Counted from the first letter of the stretch, positions 15,978 to 24,564 are shown. The stretch: DNA of 36,031 nt from an uncultured Blastococcus sp. (GCA_902805535.1 CADCTN010000158.1:1-36031); one strand, 5' to 3'. Notes: generated by a model not told the origin, from the sequence alone. Program-made: numbers and translations.

Positions 15978-16970
15978 GTGAGCCCCGACCCCTCCCCCGT
16001 GCGCCTGCACGTCGTCACCGGCAAGGGCGGGACCGGCAAGACCACCGTCGCCGCCGCGCTGGCCCTCGCCCTGGCCTCCGACGGCCGCACGGTGCTGCTC
16101 GTCGAGACCGAGGGCCGGCAGGGCATCGCCCAGCTCTTCGACACCCCGCCACTGCCCTACGAGGAGCGCCGCGTGGCGGTCACGCGGGGCGGCGGCGAGG
16201 TCAAGGCGCTGGCGATCGACGTCGAGGAGGCCCTGCTCGACTACCTCGACATGTTCTACAACCTGCGCCGGGCCGGGCGGGCGCTGCGCAAGATGGGCGC
16301 CGTCGACTTCGCCACGGCGATCGCTCCGGGGCTGCGCGACGTGCTGCTCACCGGCAAGGTCAAGGAGGCGGTCACCCGCCGGCACGACGGGCGGCCGGTC
16401 TACGACGCCGTCGTCGTCGACGCCCCGCCGACCGGGCGGATCACCCGCTTCCTCGGCGTCACCGCCGAGATGGCGCAACTGGCGCGCTCCGGCCCGATCA
16501 GGACCCAGAGCGACGGGGTCATGGCCGTGCTGCGCTCCCCGCAGACGGCGGTGCACCTGGTCACCCTGCTCGAGGACATGCCGGTGCAGGAGACCGCCGA
16601 CGCGATCGCCGATCTCACCAAGGCCCAGCTCCCGGTCGGCTCCGTCGTCGTCAACATGGCCACCGAGCCGGTGCTGCCGGTGGACGGGCTCACCCGCGCC
16701 GCGCAGGGCCGGCTCACCGCGGACGACCTGGCGCCGGCCCTGGCCGCGGCGAAGCTGCCCGGCAGGGCCGAGCTCGCGCAGGCCCTCGTCACCGAGGTGA
16801 CCGAGCACGCCCAACGGTGGGCCGGGCAGGACGCACTGCGCGACGACGTCGAGGCGCTGGGCCGCCCGACGATCGAGCTGCCGCTGCTCACCGGGCCGAT
16901 GGACCTGGGGTCGCTGTTCGAGCTGGCCGGCCGCCTGGAGGACCACCTGCGCGCCGAGGTCGCGGCATGA
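15978..16970 (+). CDS. ArsA/Get3-like ATPase, first of a pair
   Basis: A 330-aa P-loop ATPase matching Rv3679. The deviant Walker A is TGKGGTGKTTVAAALAL near residue 15. The next strand reads VETEGRQGIAQLF, so the DPA switch of ArsA/Get3 is replaced by TEG, as in the mycobacterial partner. A later VVVDAPPTGRITRFL gives the Walker B/switch II. No arsenic genes or CxxC zinc site are seen; the two M. tuberculosis proteins have been described as a Get3-like complex, not an arsenite pump. The stop overlaps the next ATG (ATGA), and the pair probably forms a heteromer. Confidence 0.9.
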   Translation: MSPDPSPVRLHVVTGKGGTGKTTVAAALALALASDGRTVLLVETEGRQGIAQLFDTPPLPYEERRVAVTRGGGEVKALAIDVEEALLDYLDMFYNLRRAGRALRKMGAVDFATAIAPGLRDVLLTGKVKEAVTRRHDGRPVYDAVVVDAPPTGRITRFLGVTAEMAQLARSGPIRTQSDGVMAVLRSPQTAVHLVTLLEDMPVQETADAIADLTKAQLPVGSVVVNMATEPVLPVDGLTRAAQGRLTADDLAPALAAAKLPGRAELAQALVTEVTEHAQRWAGQDALRDDVEALGRPTIELPLLTGPMDLGSLFELAGRLEDHLRAEVAA

Positions 16971-18205
16971 GCGCGGCCCCGCAGCCGGAGCCGCGCCCCG
17001 GCCGGACCGCCCGGTCGGCCCGCCCGGGCCCCGTCGCGCCGGCGATGGACCTCGAGGCCCTCATCGCCGACCCCGAGACGCGCATCGTCGTCTGCTGCGG
17101 GGCCGGCGGCGTGGGCAAGACGACGACGTCGGCGGCCCTGGCCCTCGCCGCCGCCGAGGCCGGCCGGACGGTCGTCGTCCTCACCATCGACCCGGCCCGG
17201 CGGCTGGCCCAGTCCCTCGGGCTGGTGGAGCTGGACAACGAGCCGCGGCAGGTCGAGGTCGCCGGGGCCGACGGCGAGCTGCACGCGATGATGCTGGACA
17301 TGAAGCGGACGTTCGACGACATCGTCACCGCTCATTCCACGCCCGACCGCGCCCAGGCGATCCTGGAGAACCCCTTCTACCAGACGCTGTCGTCCTCCTT
17401 CTCCGGCACGCAGGAGTACATGGCGATGGAGAAGCTGGGCCAGCTGCGGGCCAGCGACCAGTGGGACCTGATCATCGTCGACACCCCACCGTCGCGGTCG
17501 GCGCTGGACTTCCTCGACGCCCCCAACCGCATGAGCCGGTTCCTCGACGGCACCATGATCCGGCTGCTCACCGCTCCCAGCCGGACCGGGTTCAAGTTCG
17601 CCAGCGCCGGCTTCCTGTTCTTCAGCCGGATCATCAGCAAGATCCTGGGCGGTCAGCTGCTGCGCGACATCTCCGCCTTCGTCGCGGCGCTGGACACCAT
17701 GTTCGGCGGCTTCCGCGAGCGGGCGACGGCGACCTACGAGCTGCTGCGCCGGCCCGGCACCTGGTTCGTCGTCGTCGCCTCGCCGGAGCCCGACGCGCTG
17801 CGCGAGGCCTCCTACTTCGTCGACCGGCTGTCGGCCGAGGGGATGCCGCTGGCCGGCCTGGTGGTCAACCGCACCCACCCACCGGCGACGACGGCGCTGT
17901 CGGCCACCCGGGCCGAGGGTGCGGCCGAGGAGGTCGCCGAGGCCGGCGGCCCCGGGGCCGAGCTGGCCGCCGCGGCGCTGCGCGTGCACGCCGAGCGGAT
18001 GCTGCTGGCCACCCGCGAGCAGCACCTGGCCGACCGGTTCACCAGCGCCCACCCGGAGGTCGCCGTCCGGACCGTGCCGGCCGCCGCGGGGGACGTCCAC
18101 GACCTCGACGGGCTGCGCGGCATGGCCCGGGCACTGACCGGCCCGGACGGCGACACGCCGACGGGCACGCCGCGCACCCGGGTCCTGCCCGCGCGCCGCG
18201 CCTGA
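16967..18205 (+). CDS. ArsA/Get3-like ATPase, second of a pair
   Basis: A 412-aa P-loop ATPase matching Rv3680. After a 25-residue Pro/Arg-rich start come Walker A CCGAGGVGKTTTSAALAL (about 44-61), switch I TIDPARRLAQSLG (the DPA motif kept here and lost in the partner), and IIVDTPPSRSALDFLD. A hydrophobic helical region around 190-230 (ASAGFLFFSRIISKILGG) resembles the substrate-groove part of Get3. This difference between the two subunits suggests only one is a full ATPase. ATG 16967 overlaps the previous stop; ponA2 follows after 41 bases. Confidence 0.9.
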   Translation: MSAAPQPEPRPGRTARSARPGPVAPAMDLEALIADPETRIVVCCGAGGVGKTTTSAALALAAAEAGRTVVVLTIDPARRLAQSLGLVELDNEPRQVEVAGADGELHAMMLDMKRTFDDIVTAHSTPDRAQAILENPFYQTLSSSFSGTQEYMAMEKLGQLRASDQWDLIIVDTPPSRSALDFLDAPNRMSRFLDGTMIRLLTAPSRTGFKFASAGFLFFSRIISKILGGQLLRDISAFVAALDTMFGGFRERATATYELLRRPGTWFVVVASPEPDALREASYFVDRLSAEGMPLAGLVVNRTHPPATTALSATRAEGAAEEVAEAGGPGAELAAAALRVHAERMLLATREQHLADRFTSAHPEVAVRTVPAAAGDVHDLDGLRGMARALTGPDGDTPTGTPRTRVLPARRA

Positions 18206-18232
18206 CCACGGCGCCGGCGCCGGCCGGCCACG

Positions 18233-18246
18233 TACATTCGACGCCG
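18233..18246 (+). promoter_or_regulatory. Leaderless-type promoter of ponA2
   Basis: TACATT (18233-18238) lies eight bases before ATG 18247 with no ribosome site between. It sits in the 41-base gap after the ArsA pair, so ponA2 may be transcribed on its own as well as by read-through. Confidence 0.4.
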
Positions 18247-20466
18247 ATGTCGGAGAACGCGCACTCCCGGACCAGTACCCTCGCGAAGCTCGTCGCGACG
18301 ATCGTCGTCGCCGGCGCGCTGCTCGCCGGCCTGCTGTTCCCCTGGCTCGGGGGACCGGGCCTGGTGGCGCGCAACTCCGCGTCGCTGCTGGACGCGCTCC
18401 CGGTGGAGCTGACCGACCAGACCCCGGCGGGCAACACCCGGATCCTCGCCGCCGACGGGTCGCTGATCACCAACCTGTACGAGAACAACCGCACGCCGGT
18501 GACGCCGGACCAGATCTCGCCGATCATGAAGCAGGCTCTGGTCGACATCGAGGACTCGCGGTTCTACGACCACAACGGCCTCGACGTGCAGGGCACGATG
18601 CGCGCCCTGGTGAAGAACGTCGCAGCAGGTGAGGTCCGCGAGGGCGGCTCCACGCTGACCCAGCAGCTGGTGAAGCAGACGCTGCTGCAGACCGCGACGA
18701 CGCCGGAGGATCGGCAGGCGGCGACGGATCAGAACGTGGGCCGCAAGCTGCGCGAGGCACGGCTCGCGCTGGCCCTGGAGGAGACCTACGCCAAGGACGA
18801 GATCCTCACGCGCTACCTGAACCTCGTGTACTTCGGGCAGGGCGCCTACGGCATCCAGGCCGCCGCCCAGAAGTACTTCAGCGTCAACGCCGTCGACCTC
18901 ACCCTCCCCCAGGCCGCGATGCTGGCCGGGCTGGTGCAGAGCCCGTTCAACGACGAGCCCATAGCCAATCCGGAGAACGCGCAGGTCCGGCGCAACCAGG
19001 TGCTGCAGCGGATGTTCGACCTCGGCCACATCACCGAGCAGGAGCTGACCGGCATCTCCGCCCAGCCGGTCGCCGTCGCCCCCGGCGGCAACCCGCCCAA
19101 CGGCTGCATCGACGCCGCGGTCGGCGGCTTCTTCTGCGCCTACGCGGTGCAGTACCTCACCAGCACGCTCGGCCTGAGCGAGAACGAGATCAAGAACGGT
19201 GGCCTCACCATCCAGACGACGCTGCAGCCCGACCTGCAGCGGCACGGCGACCAGGCGGTGCTCAACTCCGTGCCCATGGGGGACGGGCTCGCGGGCATGT
19301 TCACCGCCCTCCAGCCGGGCACCGGCCACGTGCTCGCCATGAGCGTCAACCGCCGGTACGGGTGCAGCGACCCCGAGTGCGAGTCCGTGGTCCTGAACGA
19401 TGTCGCGAGCAAGGGTGCCGGATCCACCTACAAGACCTTCACCGCCGCCGCGGCGCTCGAGGCCGGCATCGGCGCCGGCACCACGATCAGCACGCCCGGC
19501 GACCGCTACACCTCGAGGGTGTTCCGCGGTCCCGCGTGCGGGGCCGCGGACCGCAACGGCACCAACGAGCGTGGCATGTACTGCGTCGAGAACGTCGGCG
19601 ACTACCCCGACACCCTGGACATGGTCGGTGCCCTGGTCCGTTCGTCGAACACCTACTTCCTGGCGCTGGAGGACCGGCTCGGCAGCGTCGAGGGCCCGGT
19701 ACGGATGGCCGAGCGGATGGGCATGACCTTCGACCAGCCCACCCAGAACTCCGGGGACGAACTCGTGGAGGGGAACTTCGGCTCGTTCACGCTCGGCTCG
19801 GAGGCCACCAGCCCGCTGGACCTGGCCAACGCCTACGCCACTCTCGGCGCGCAGGGCACCCGGTGCGAACCGCTCCCGGTGGTCGGCGTGCTCGACCGGG
19901 CCGGCCAGCCCGTCACGGGCGCCGACGGGCAGCCGCTGCCCATCGGCAACAACTGCACACCCGAGGCCGTCCCCCCGGCGGTCGCGAACACCCTGAACCA
20001 GATCCTGGTCGGCGACATCGCCACCCCGGCGGGCACCGGCACCCGGGCCGCCATCCCGGGCCACGAGATCGCCGGCAAGACCGGAACCGCCCAGAGGAAC
20101 GAGTCGGTCGCCTTCGTGGGCTACATGCCCGAGTACGCCGCCAGCGTGATGGTGTTCAACCCGAAGGCGCAGCAGAAGGTGCCCGGCTTCGGTGGCAACA
20201 TCCCCGCCACGATCTGGCGGGAGGCGATGGCGCCGTTCCTCGCCGACAAGCCGACGTCCCCGTTCCAACCGGCCGACCAGGGACTGCTGAACGGCGGCCG
20301 ACCCGCCCCGCGGTCGCCTGCTCCCCGGTCGGCTCCCGCCCCCGATCCGGCACCGACCGCGGATGAGCCGGTGGACCCGGACGAGGGCGGCGGTGACGGT
20401 GACGAAGGCCGCGGGAACGACGGGGAGAACGGCGGTAACGACGGCGGCGACAACGACGACGACTGA
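18247..20466 (+). CDS. ponA2: Bifunctional class A penicillin-binding protein (PonA2-like)
   Basis: A 739-aa peptidoglycan synthase with one N-terminal membrane anchor (12-34) and two extracytoplasmic domains. The GT51 glycosyltransferase shows EDSRFYDHNGLD (102-113), EGGSTLTQQLVKQ (132-144) and RKLREARLALALE (167-179). The transpeptidase has the active-site S393-T-Y-K396, S466-S-N468 and K611-T-G613. Eight cysteines in the outer domains (287, 297, 373, 378, 431, 446, 540, 570) suggest disulfides. Mycobacterial PonA2 ends in a PASTA domain; here residues 680-739 are instead a Pro-rich stretch followed by a Gly/Asp/Glu/Asn-rich acidic tail. It lies after the ArsA-like pair as in mycobacteria. 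Confidence 0.93.
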   Translation: MSENAHSRTSTLAKLVATIVVAGALLAGLLFPWLGGPGLVARNSASLLDALPVELTDQTPAGNTRILAADGSLITNLYENNRTPVTPDQISPIMKQALVDIEDSRFYDHNGLDVQGTMRALVKNVAAGEVREGGSTLTQQLVKQTLLQTATTPEDRQAATDQNVGRKLREARLALALEETYAKDEILTRYLNLVYFGQGAYGIQAAAQKYFSVNAVDLTLPQAAMLAGLVQSPFNDEPIANPENAQVRRNQVLQRMFDLGHITEQELTGISAQPVAVAPGGNPPNGCIDAAVGGFFCAYAVQYLTSTLGLSENEIKNGGLTIQTTLQPDLQRHGDQAVLNSVPMGDGLAGMFTALQPGTGHVLAMSVNRRYGCSDPECESVVLNDVASKGAGSTYKTFTAAAALEAGIGAGTTISTPGDRYTSRVFRGPACGAADRNGTNERGMYCVENVGDYPDTLDMVGALVRSSNTYFLALEDRLGSVEGPVRMAERMGMTFDQPTQNSGDELVEGNFGSFTLGSEATSPLDLANAYATLGAQGTRCEPLPVVGVLDRAGQPVTGADGQPLPIGNNCTPEAVPPAVANTLNQILVGDIATPAGTGTRAAIPGHEIAGKTGTAQRNESVAFVGYMPEYAASVMVFNPKAQQKVPGFGGNIPATIWREAMAPFLADKPTSPFQPADQGLLNGGRPAPRSPAPRSAPAPDPAPTADEPVDPDEGGGDGDEGRGNDGENGGNDGGDNDDD

Positions 20467-20492
20467 CGAGAGAACCCGCCCGGTGGGCGCGC

Positions 20493-20945
20493 TCAGCCCA
20501 GCTGCCTGCGGACCTCCGCCGCGACGCGGCCGCCTTCGGCCCGGCCGGCGACGGCGCCCTGCACCGCGCCCATGACCTTGCCCATGTCCTTCATGCCGGC
20601 GGCGCCGGTCCGGGTGACCACGTCGGCGACGATCGCGGTCAGGTCGGCGTCCTCGATCTGCGCCGGCAGATAACCCGCCAGCACGCCGCCCTCGGCCTCC
20701 TCGCGCGCGGCCTGCACGTCCCGGCCCGCGCCGGCGAACGCCTCGGCGGCCTCGCGGCGCTTCTTCGCCTCCCGGCGCAGGACGCCCATCACCTCGTCGT
20801 CGGAGAGCTGCCGCGCCTCCTTGCCCGACACCTCCTCGGCGCTGACGGCGGACAGCACCATGCGCAGGGTCGCCGTCCGCAGCTCGTCGCGGCCCTTCAT
20901 GGCGGTGGTCAGGTCCTCGCGCAGACGGTTCTTCAGGTCGGCCAC
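20493..20945 (-). CDS. GatB/YqeY-domain protein
   Basis: A 150-aa YqeY-family protein: MADLKNRLREDLTTAMKGRD start, RTATLRMVLSAV helix, the LSDDEVMGVLRREAKKRREA segment, and the GMKDMGKVMGAVQ block near the C-terminus. The fold equals the C-terminal tRNA-binding tail of GatB, but the free-standing protein has no proven role. GTG at 20945 is preceded by CAGGCT and six bases on its strand, another leaderless-like layout. It is convergent with ponA2 and divergent from the metallophosphoesterase; a small CGCCC-GGT-GGGCG hairpin at 20477-20489 separates it from ponA2. Confidence 0.88.
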   Translation of the reverse strand: MADLKNRLREDLTTAMKGRDELRTATLRMVLSAVSAEEVSGKEARQLSDDEVMGVLRREAKKRREAAEAFAGAGRDVQAAREEAEGGVLAGYLPAQIEDADLTAIVADVVTRTGAAGMKDMGKVMGAVQGAVAGRAEGGRVAAEVRRQLG

Positions 20946-20984
20946 GGGTCCAGCCTGGCACGGCGCCGGGGCGGGGGGCGCACG

Positions 20985-20998
20985 TAGGCTCTCCGACC
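20985..20998 (+). promoter_or_regulatory. Leaderless-type promoter of metallophosphoesterase gene
   Basis: TAGGCT (20985-20990), eight bases, GTG 20999. No ribosome site precedes the start, which supports both promoter and start choice. Confidence 0.45.
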
Positions 20999-21910
20999 GT
21001 GCGCTGGTACACCGCCCTCCCCGCCGCCACCGTCGCCTCCGGTACGGCGGTGACCGCCTACGCGAGCCTCTACGAGCGCACCCGCTGGACGCTGCGCCGG
21101 TTCGACGTCCCCGTCCTCGCCCCGGGCTCGGCGCCGCTGACCATCCTGCAGATCTCCGACCTGCACATGACCGCCGGCCAGCGGTCCAAGCAGGAGTGGG
21201 TGGCCGGCCTGGCCGAGCTCGAGCCGGACCTGGTCATCAACACCGGCGACAACCTGGCCGGCTTCGACGCCGTCCCCGGCACGCTGCGGGCGCTGGATCC
21301 GCTGATGGACCGGCCGGGGGCCTTCGTGCTGGCCAGCAACGACTACTTCGCCCCCCGGCCCAAGAACCCGCTGAAGTACTTCTGGCCCGACCACAAACGC
21401 GTGCACGGAACCGAGCTGCCGTGGCGGGACCTGCGCGACGGGATGCTGGCCCGCGGCTGGCTCGACCTCACCAACGCCGCCGGAGAGCTGACCGTGGGCG
21501 GGCGGCGGATCGCCTTTGCCGGCGTCGACGACTCACACCTCGATCGGGACCGGTACGACATGGTCGCGGGCCCGGCCGATCCCGCCGCGGACCTCCGCCT
21601 CGGGCTGGCCCACTCCCCCGAGCCGCGGGTGCTCGACCGGTTCGCCGCCGACGGCTACGACCTGCTGCTCTGCGGGCACACGCACGGTGGCCAGCTGCGG
21701 ATCCCGTTCTACGGGGCGCTGGTCACCAACTGCGGCATCGACCGGGCCCGCGTGCGCTGGCTGCACCGCTGGACCCGGCCGACGCCCACCCGCCCGGCCG
21801 GCACCTGGCTGCACGTCTCGGCGGGCCTGGGCACGAGCCCCTACGCCCCGGTGCGCTTCGCCTGCCCGCCCGAGGCGACGCTGCTCACGCTCACCGCACG
21901 GGACGCCTGA
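20999..21910 (+). CDS. Calcineurin-like metallophosphoesterase
   Basis: A 303-aa protein corresponding to Rv3683. The N-terminus has a weakly hydrophobic stretch (4-22) that may act as a membrane anchor or signal. The metal-binding motifs are in order: QISDLHM (D-x-H), NTGDNLAG (GD), ASNDYF in place of the usual GN-H/D, and later LAHSPEP and CGHTHGGQ (GH-x-H). These place it in the YkuE-like family, thought to bind two metals and hydrolyse phosphoesters. The GNHD motif being ASND is typical of this actinobacterial subgroup as far as I recall, but could affect catalysis. Substrate unknown. Confidence 0.87.
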   Translation: MRWYTALPAATVASGTAVTAYASLYERTRWTLRRFDVPVLAPGSAPLTILQISDLHMTAGQRSKQEWVAGLAELEPDLVINTGDNLAGFDAVPGTLRALDPLMDRPGAFVLASNDYFAPRPKNPLKYFWPDHKRVHGTELPWRDLRDGMLARGWLDLTNAAGELTVGGRRIAFAGVDDSHLDRDRYDMVAGPADPAADLRLGLAHSPEPRVLDRFAADGYDLLLCGHTHGGQLRIPFYGALVTNCGIDRARVRWLHRWTRPTPTRPAGTWLHVSAGLGTSPYAPVRFACPPEATLLTLTARDA

Positions 21911-21952
21911 GGGTCCGCCTCACCCGCCGCCCGCCGCCGCGCCGTCTACCGC

Positions 21953-21958
21953 TAGACT
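21953..21958 (+). promoter_or_regulatory. -10 element of tRNA-Pro gene
   Basis: TAGACT lies twelve bases before the mature 5' end of the tRNA, a normal distance for a short 5' leader. The same hexamer serves as the crp -10. Confidence 0.45.
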
Positions 21959-21970
21959 CGTCCACGGCCT

Positions 21971-22047
21971 CGGGGTGTGGCGCAGCTTGGTAGCGCGCGT
22001 CGTTCGGGACGACGAGGCCGCAGGTTCAAATCCTGTCACCCCGACCA
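21971..22047 (+). tRNA. tRNA-Pro (anticodon CGG)
   Basis: The 77 bases fold into a full cloverleaf: acceptor CGGGGTG/CACCCCG, D-arm GCGC-AGCTTGGTA-GCGC, anticodon arm CGTCG-TTCGGGA-CGACG, five-base variable loop AGGCC, T-arm GCAGG-TTCAAAT-CCTGT, discriminator A and encoded CCA. The anticodon CGG reads CCG. The C1-G72 pair is normal for bacterial tRNA-Pro. It is a stand-alone gene with its own promoter and terminator. No integrase or att-site repeat is nearby. Confidence 0.97.
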
Positions 22048-22051
22048 GCAG

Positions 22052-22088
22052 CTCAGGGGCCGCCGTCATGGCGGCCCCTGAGTCGTTT
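22052..22088 (+). terminator. Rho-independent terminator of tRNA-Pro
   Basis: CTCAGGGGCCGCC (22052-22064), loop GTCAT, GGCGGCCCCTGAG (22070-22082) is a perfect 13-bp stem, followed by TCGTTTT. It is the only hairpin in the window with a clear T-run. Confidence 0.92.
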
Positions 22089-22128
22089 TCCGGTTGGGCA
22101 CCACCGATACCGGGCACCGGGGCCTGCG

Positions 22129-23460
22129 ATGACCGAATGGCTGCTCCTGCTCGCCGCCGTCGTGCTGACAGCCTTCACCGGGTTCTTCGTCGCGGCCGAG
22201 TTCTCCCTGACCACCGTGGACCGCGGGCGGGCCGAGGAGGCCGCCGCCGACGGCGACCGCCGGGGCCGTGCCGTCGTCCAGGCCCTGCAGAGCCTGTCGA
22301 CCCAGCTGTCGGCCGCCCAGCTCGGCATCACGCTGACCACCCTGGTCGTGGGCTACCTGGCCGAACCGGCGATCGGCGGGCTGTTGCGCGGTCCGCTGGG
22401 GGCGCTGGGGCTGCCGGCGGCCACCGCGATGGGCGTCTCGATCGGGTTGGCCATCGCGCTGGCCACCACGCTGCAGATGCTGCTCGGGGAGCTCGGCCCC
22501 AAGAACCTGGCGATCGCCAACCCGATGGCCGTCGCCGCCTTCGTCGCGCCGGGCATGCGCGGCTTCACCCGCGTCTTCGGCTGGCTGGTCGGTGCCCTGC
22601 AGGCCGTGGCCAACTGGATCGTGGCGCGACTGGGCTTCGAGCCCCGCGAGGAGCTGGACACCGCCCGCGGCGCCGACGAGCTGGCCGCGGTGGCGCGCCG
22701 GTCGGCCGAGGAGGGGGACCTCTCCCCCGTGGCGGCCCACCTCCTGCAGCGCTCGCTGCGGCTGGGCGGGAAGTTCGCCACCGACGTCATGACCCCGCGC
22801 ACCCAGCTGTGGACCCTGCGGGCCAGCGCCACGGCCGCCGACGTCATCGAGGCAGCGATCGCCTCGGGCAACTCCCGCTTCCCCGTGTACGGCTCCGACC
22901 TCGACGAGGTGACCGGCATCGTCCACGTCAAGCACGCGGTCGCCGTCCCGGAGGTCGAGCGGCGGCGGCGCACGGCCGGGGAGCTCTCGGTGCCGGTGCT
23001 CGCCGTCCCGTCGTCCCTCCAGCTGGAACGGCTGCTGGACCTGCTCCGCGACCAGGGGCTGCAGATGGCACTGGTCGTCGACGAGTGGGGCGCCACGCAC
23101 GGCATCGTCACGCTGGAGGACATCGTCGAGGAACTGGTCGGGGAGATCGCCGACGAGACCGACCGCCCGCTGCGGACGCTGCGCCGGGTCGACGACGACA
23201 GCTGGCTGCTGTCCGGGCTGCTGCGCCCGGACGAGGTGCTGGAGCGCACCGGCGTCCCGATCCCGGAGGGCCGCTACGAGACGGTCGCGGGCTTCCTGGC
23301 CGAGCGGCTGCAGAAGCTGCCCGAGGCCGGCGACACCGTCGAGCTCGACGGCGTGACGCTCACCGTGGAGACCGTCGAGGGCCGGCGGGTCGCCCGGGTG
23401 CGGGCCGTCGTCGCCTCCTCCGAGCGCTCCCCCTCCGACCTCATGGAGGTGCCGGCGTGA
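22129..23460 (+). CDS. CNNM/CorC-type membrane protein with CBS pair and CorC_HlyC domain
   Basis: A 443-aa membrane protein of the hemolysin C/CNNM family. Residues 1-180 are the DUF21/CNNM transmembrane domain (FFVAAEFSLTTVD; QLSAAQLGITLTTLVVG; LGELGPKNLAI). A CBS pair follows at about 220-345 (DVMTPRTQLWTL; VVDEWGATHGIVTLEDIVEELVGEI), then a CorC_HlyC domain at about 355-430. Homologues are implicated in magnesium or cobalt efflux. ATG 22129 lies about 40 bases after the tRNA terminator. The stop overlaps the next GTG by four bases, so the two paralogues form one operon and may work as a heterodimer. Confidence 0.92.
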   Translation: MTEWLLLLAAVVLTAFTGFFVAAEFSLTTVDRGRAEEAAADGDRRGRAVVQALQSLSTQLSAAQLGITLTTLVVGYLAEPAIGGLLRGPLGALGLPAATAMGVSIGLAIALATTLQMLLGELGPKNLAIANPMAVAAFVAPGMRGFTRVFGWLVGALQAVANWIVARLGFEPREELDTARGADELAAVARRSAEEGDLSPVAAHLLQRSLRLGGKFATDVMTPRTQLWTLRASATAADVIEAAIASGNSRFPVYGSDLDEVTGIVHVKHAVAVPEVERRRRTAGELSVPVLAVPSSLQLERLLDLLRDQGLQMALVVDEWGATHGIVTLEDIVEELVGEIADETDRPLRTLRRVDDDSWLLSGLLRPDEVLERTGVPIPEGRYETVAGFLAERLQKLPEAGDTVELDGVTLTVETVEGRRVARVRAVVASSERSPSDLMEVPA

Positions 23461-24560
23461 CCGTCGTCAGCCTGCTGGTCCTGGTGGCCCTGCTGCTGGG
23501 CAACGCGTTCTTCGTCGCCGCCGAGTTCGCCCTGGTGTCCACCCGCGCCGACCAGATCGAGCCCCGCGCCGAGGCCGGCTCCGCCCGGGCCGTGAAGACG
23601 CTGGCCGCCATCCGCAACGTCAGCGAGATGATGGCCGGTGCGCAGCTGGGCATCACGCTGTGCTCGCTGGGTCTGGGCGCCGTCGGCGAGCCGGCGGTCG
23701 CCCACCTGATCGAGGTGCCGCTCGAGGCGGCGCACGTGCCCGAGGGACTGCTGCACCCCATCTCGCTGGCGATCGCGCTCGCCCTGGTCACCGTGCTGCA
23801 CATGGTCCTGGGCGAGATGGTCCCCAAGAACATCACCCTGGCCGGGCCGGACCGCGCCGCGCTGGCGCTGGGCCCGGCACTGGCCGCCCTCGTGCGGGTG
23901 CTGCGACCGTTCATCTGGTTCTTCAACTCGCTGGCCAACGCGTTCGTCCGGCTGTTCGGGGTGCAACCGACCGACGAGGTGGCGGCCAGCTTCGACGAGG
24001 CCGAGATCCGCTCGATGGTCACCCAGTCCCTCCGGGAAGGGCGGCTGGGCGACGAGGTCGGCGGGCTGGCCGCCGGAGCCCTCAGCTTCGAGCAGCACGA
24101 CCTCGACGCCGTGCTCCTGCCGGTCGCGCAGCTGGTCTGCGTGCCGCGCAGCACCACCCCGCGCGACCTGGAGGCCGCGGTCGCCGAGCACGGCTTCAGC
24201 CGCTACCCGGTGCAGGGCAGCGCGGGCGACCTGTTGGGCTTCGTGCACGTGAAGGACGTCCTGGACGCCGACGCCCGCGACCGGCCGATCGCCGCCGAGC
24301 ACATCACCCCGTTCGTGGAGCTCTCCACGGCCCAGGCGCTGCCGGAGGTGCTGACCGCGATGCGCCAGGCCGGGACGCACATGGGCCGGGTGGACGACGA
24401 CGGCCGGACACTCGGCGTGGTCGCGATGGAGGACGTCCTGGCGCGGCTGATCGGCGACGTGCGCGACGCGGCTGCACAGCGACGCCGGATCGAGGACGCC
24501 CGTTCCGACTCCGCCGCCCAGGGCGCTGCCTCGACCGGAGCGGGCGCCGGGGGAAGATGA
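23457..24560 (+). CDS. CNNM-family membrane protein with CBS pair (no CorC_HlyC domain)
   Basis: A 367-aa paralogue of the upstream gene. The N-terminal CNNM domain is clear (FFVAAEFALVSTRADQIE; GAQLGITLCSLGLG; LGEMVPKNITLAG). The CBS pair (about 205-335) is weaker: the second repeat reads HMGRVDDDGRTLGVVAMEDVL rather than the consensus VVDE-G. There is no CorC_HlyC domain; the protein ends in an Ala/Gly/Ser-rich tail. GTG 23457 overlaps the previous stop (GTGA). The S9 peptidase gene starts four bases after its stop. Tandem full-length and shortened CNNM genes are common in actinobacteria. Confidence 0.9.
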   Translation: MTVVSLLVLVALLLGNAFFVAAEFALVSTRADQIEPRAEAGSARAVKTLAAIRNVSEMMAGAQLGITLCSLGLGAVGEPAVAHLIEVPLEAAHVPEGLLHPISLAIALALVTVLHMVLGEMVPKNITLAGPDRAALALGPALAALVRVLRPFIWFFNSLANAFVRLFGVQPTDEVAASFDEAEIRSMVTQSLREGRLGDEVGGLAAGALSFEQHDLDAVLLPVAQLVCVPRSTTPRDLEAAVAEHGFSRYPVQGSAGDLLGFVHVKDVLDADARDRPIAAEHITPFVELSTAQALPEVLTAMRQAGTHMGRVDDDGRTLGVVAMEDVLARLIGDVRDAAAQRRRIEDARSDSAAQGAASTGAGAGGR

Positions 24561-24564
24561 GCGG

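Noticed and set aside
15978-18205. Arsenite efflux ATPase
   Set aside because: No arsB, arsR, arsD or arsC nearby and no paired-cysteine metalloid site; gene order matches the mycobacterial Get3-like pair.
17812-21030. 1072-codon minus-strand frame opposite ArsA2, ponA2 and overlapping yqeY
   Set aside because: It runs through several real genes in other frames and lacks any recognisable fold, start context or family feature.
21971-22088. tRNA-Pro as an integration site for a mobile element
   Set aside because: No integrase, no direct repeat of the tRNA 3' end, and the downstream genes are ordinary core genes.
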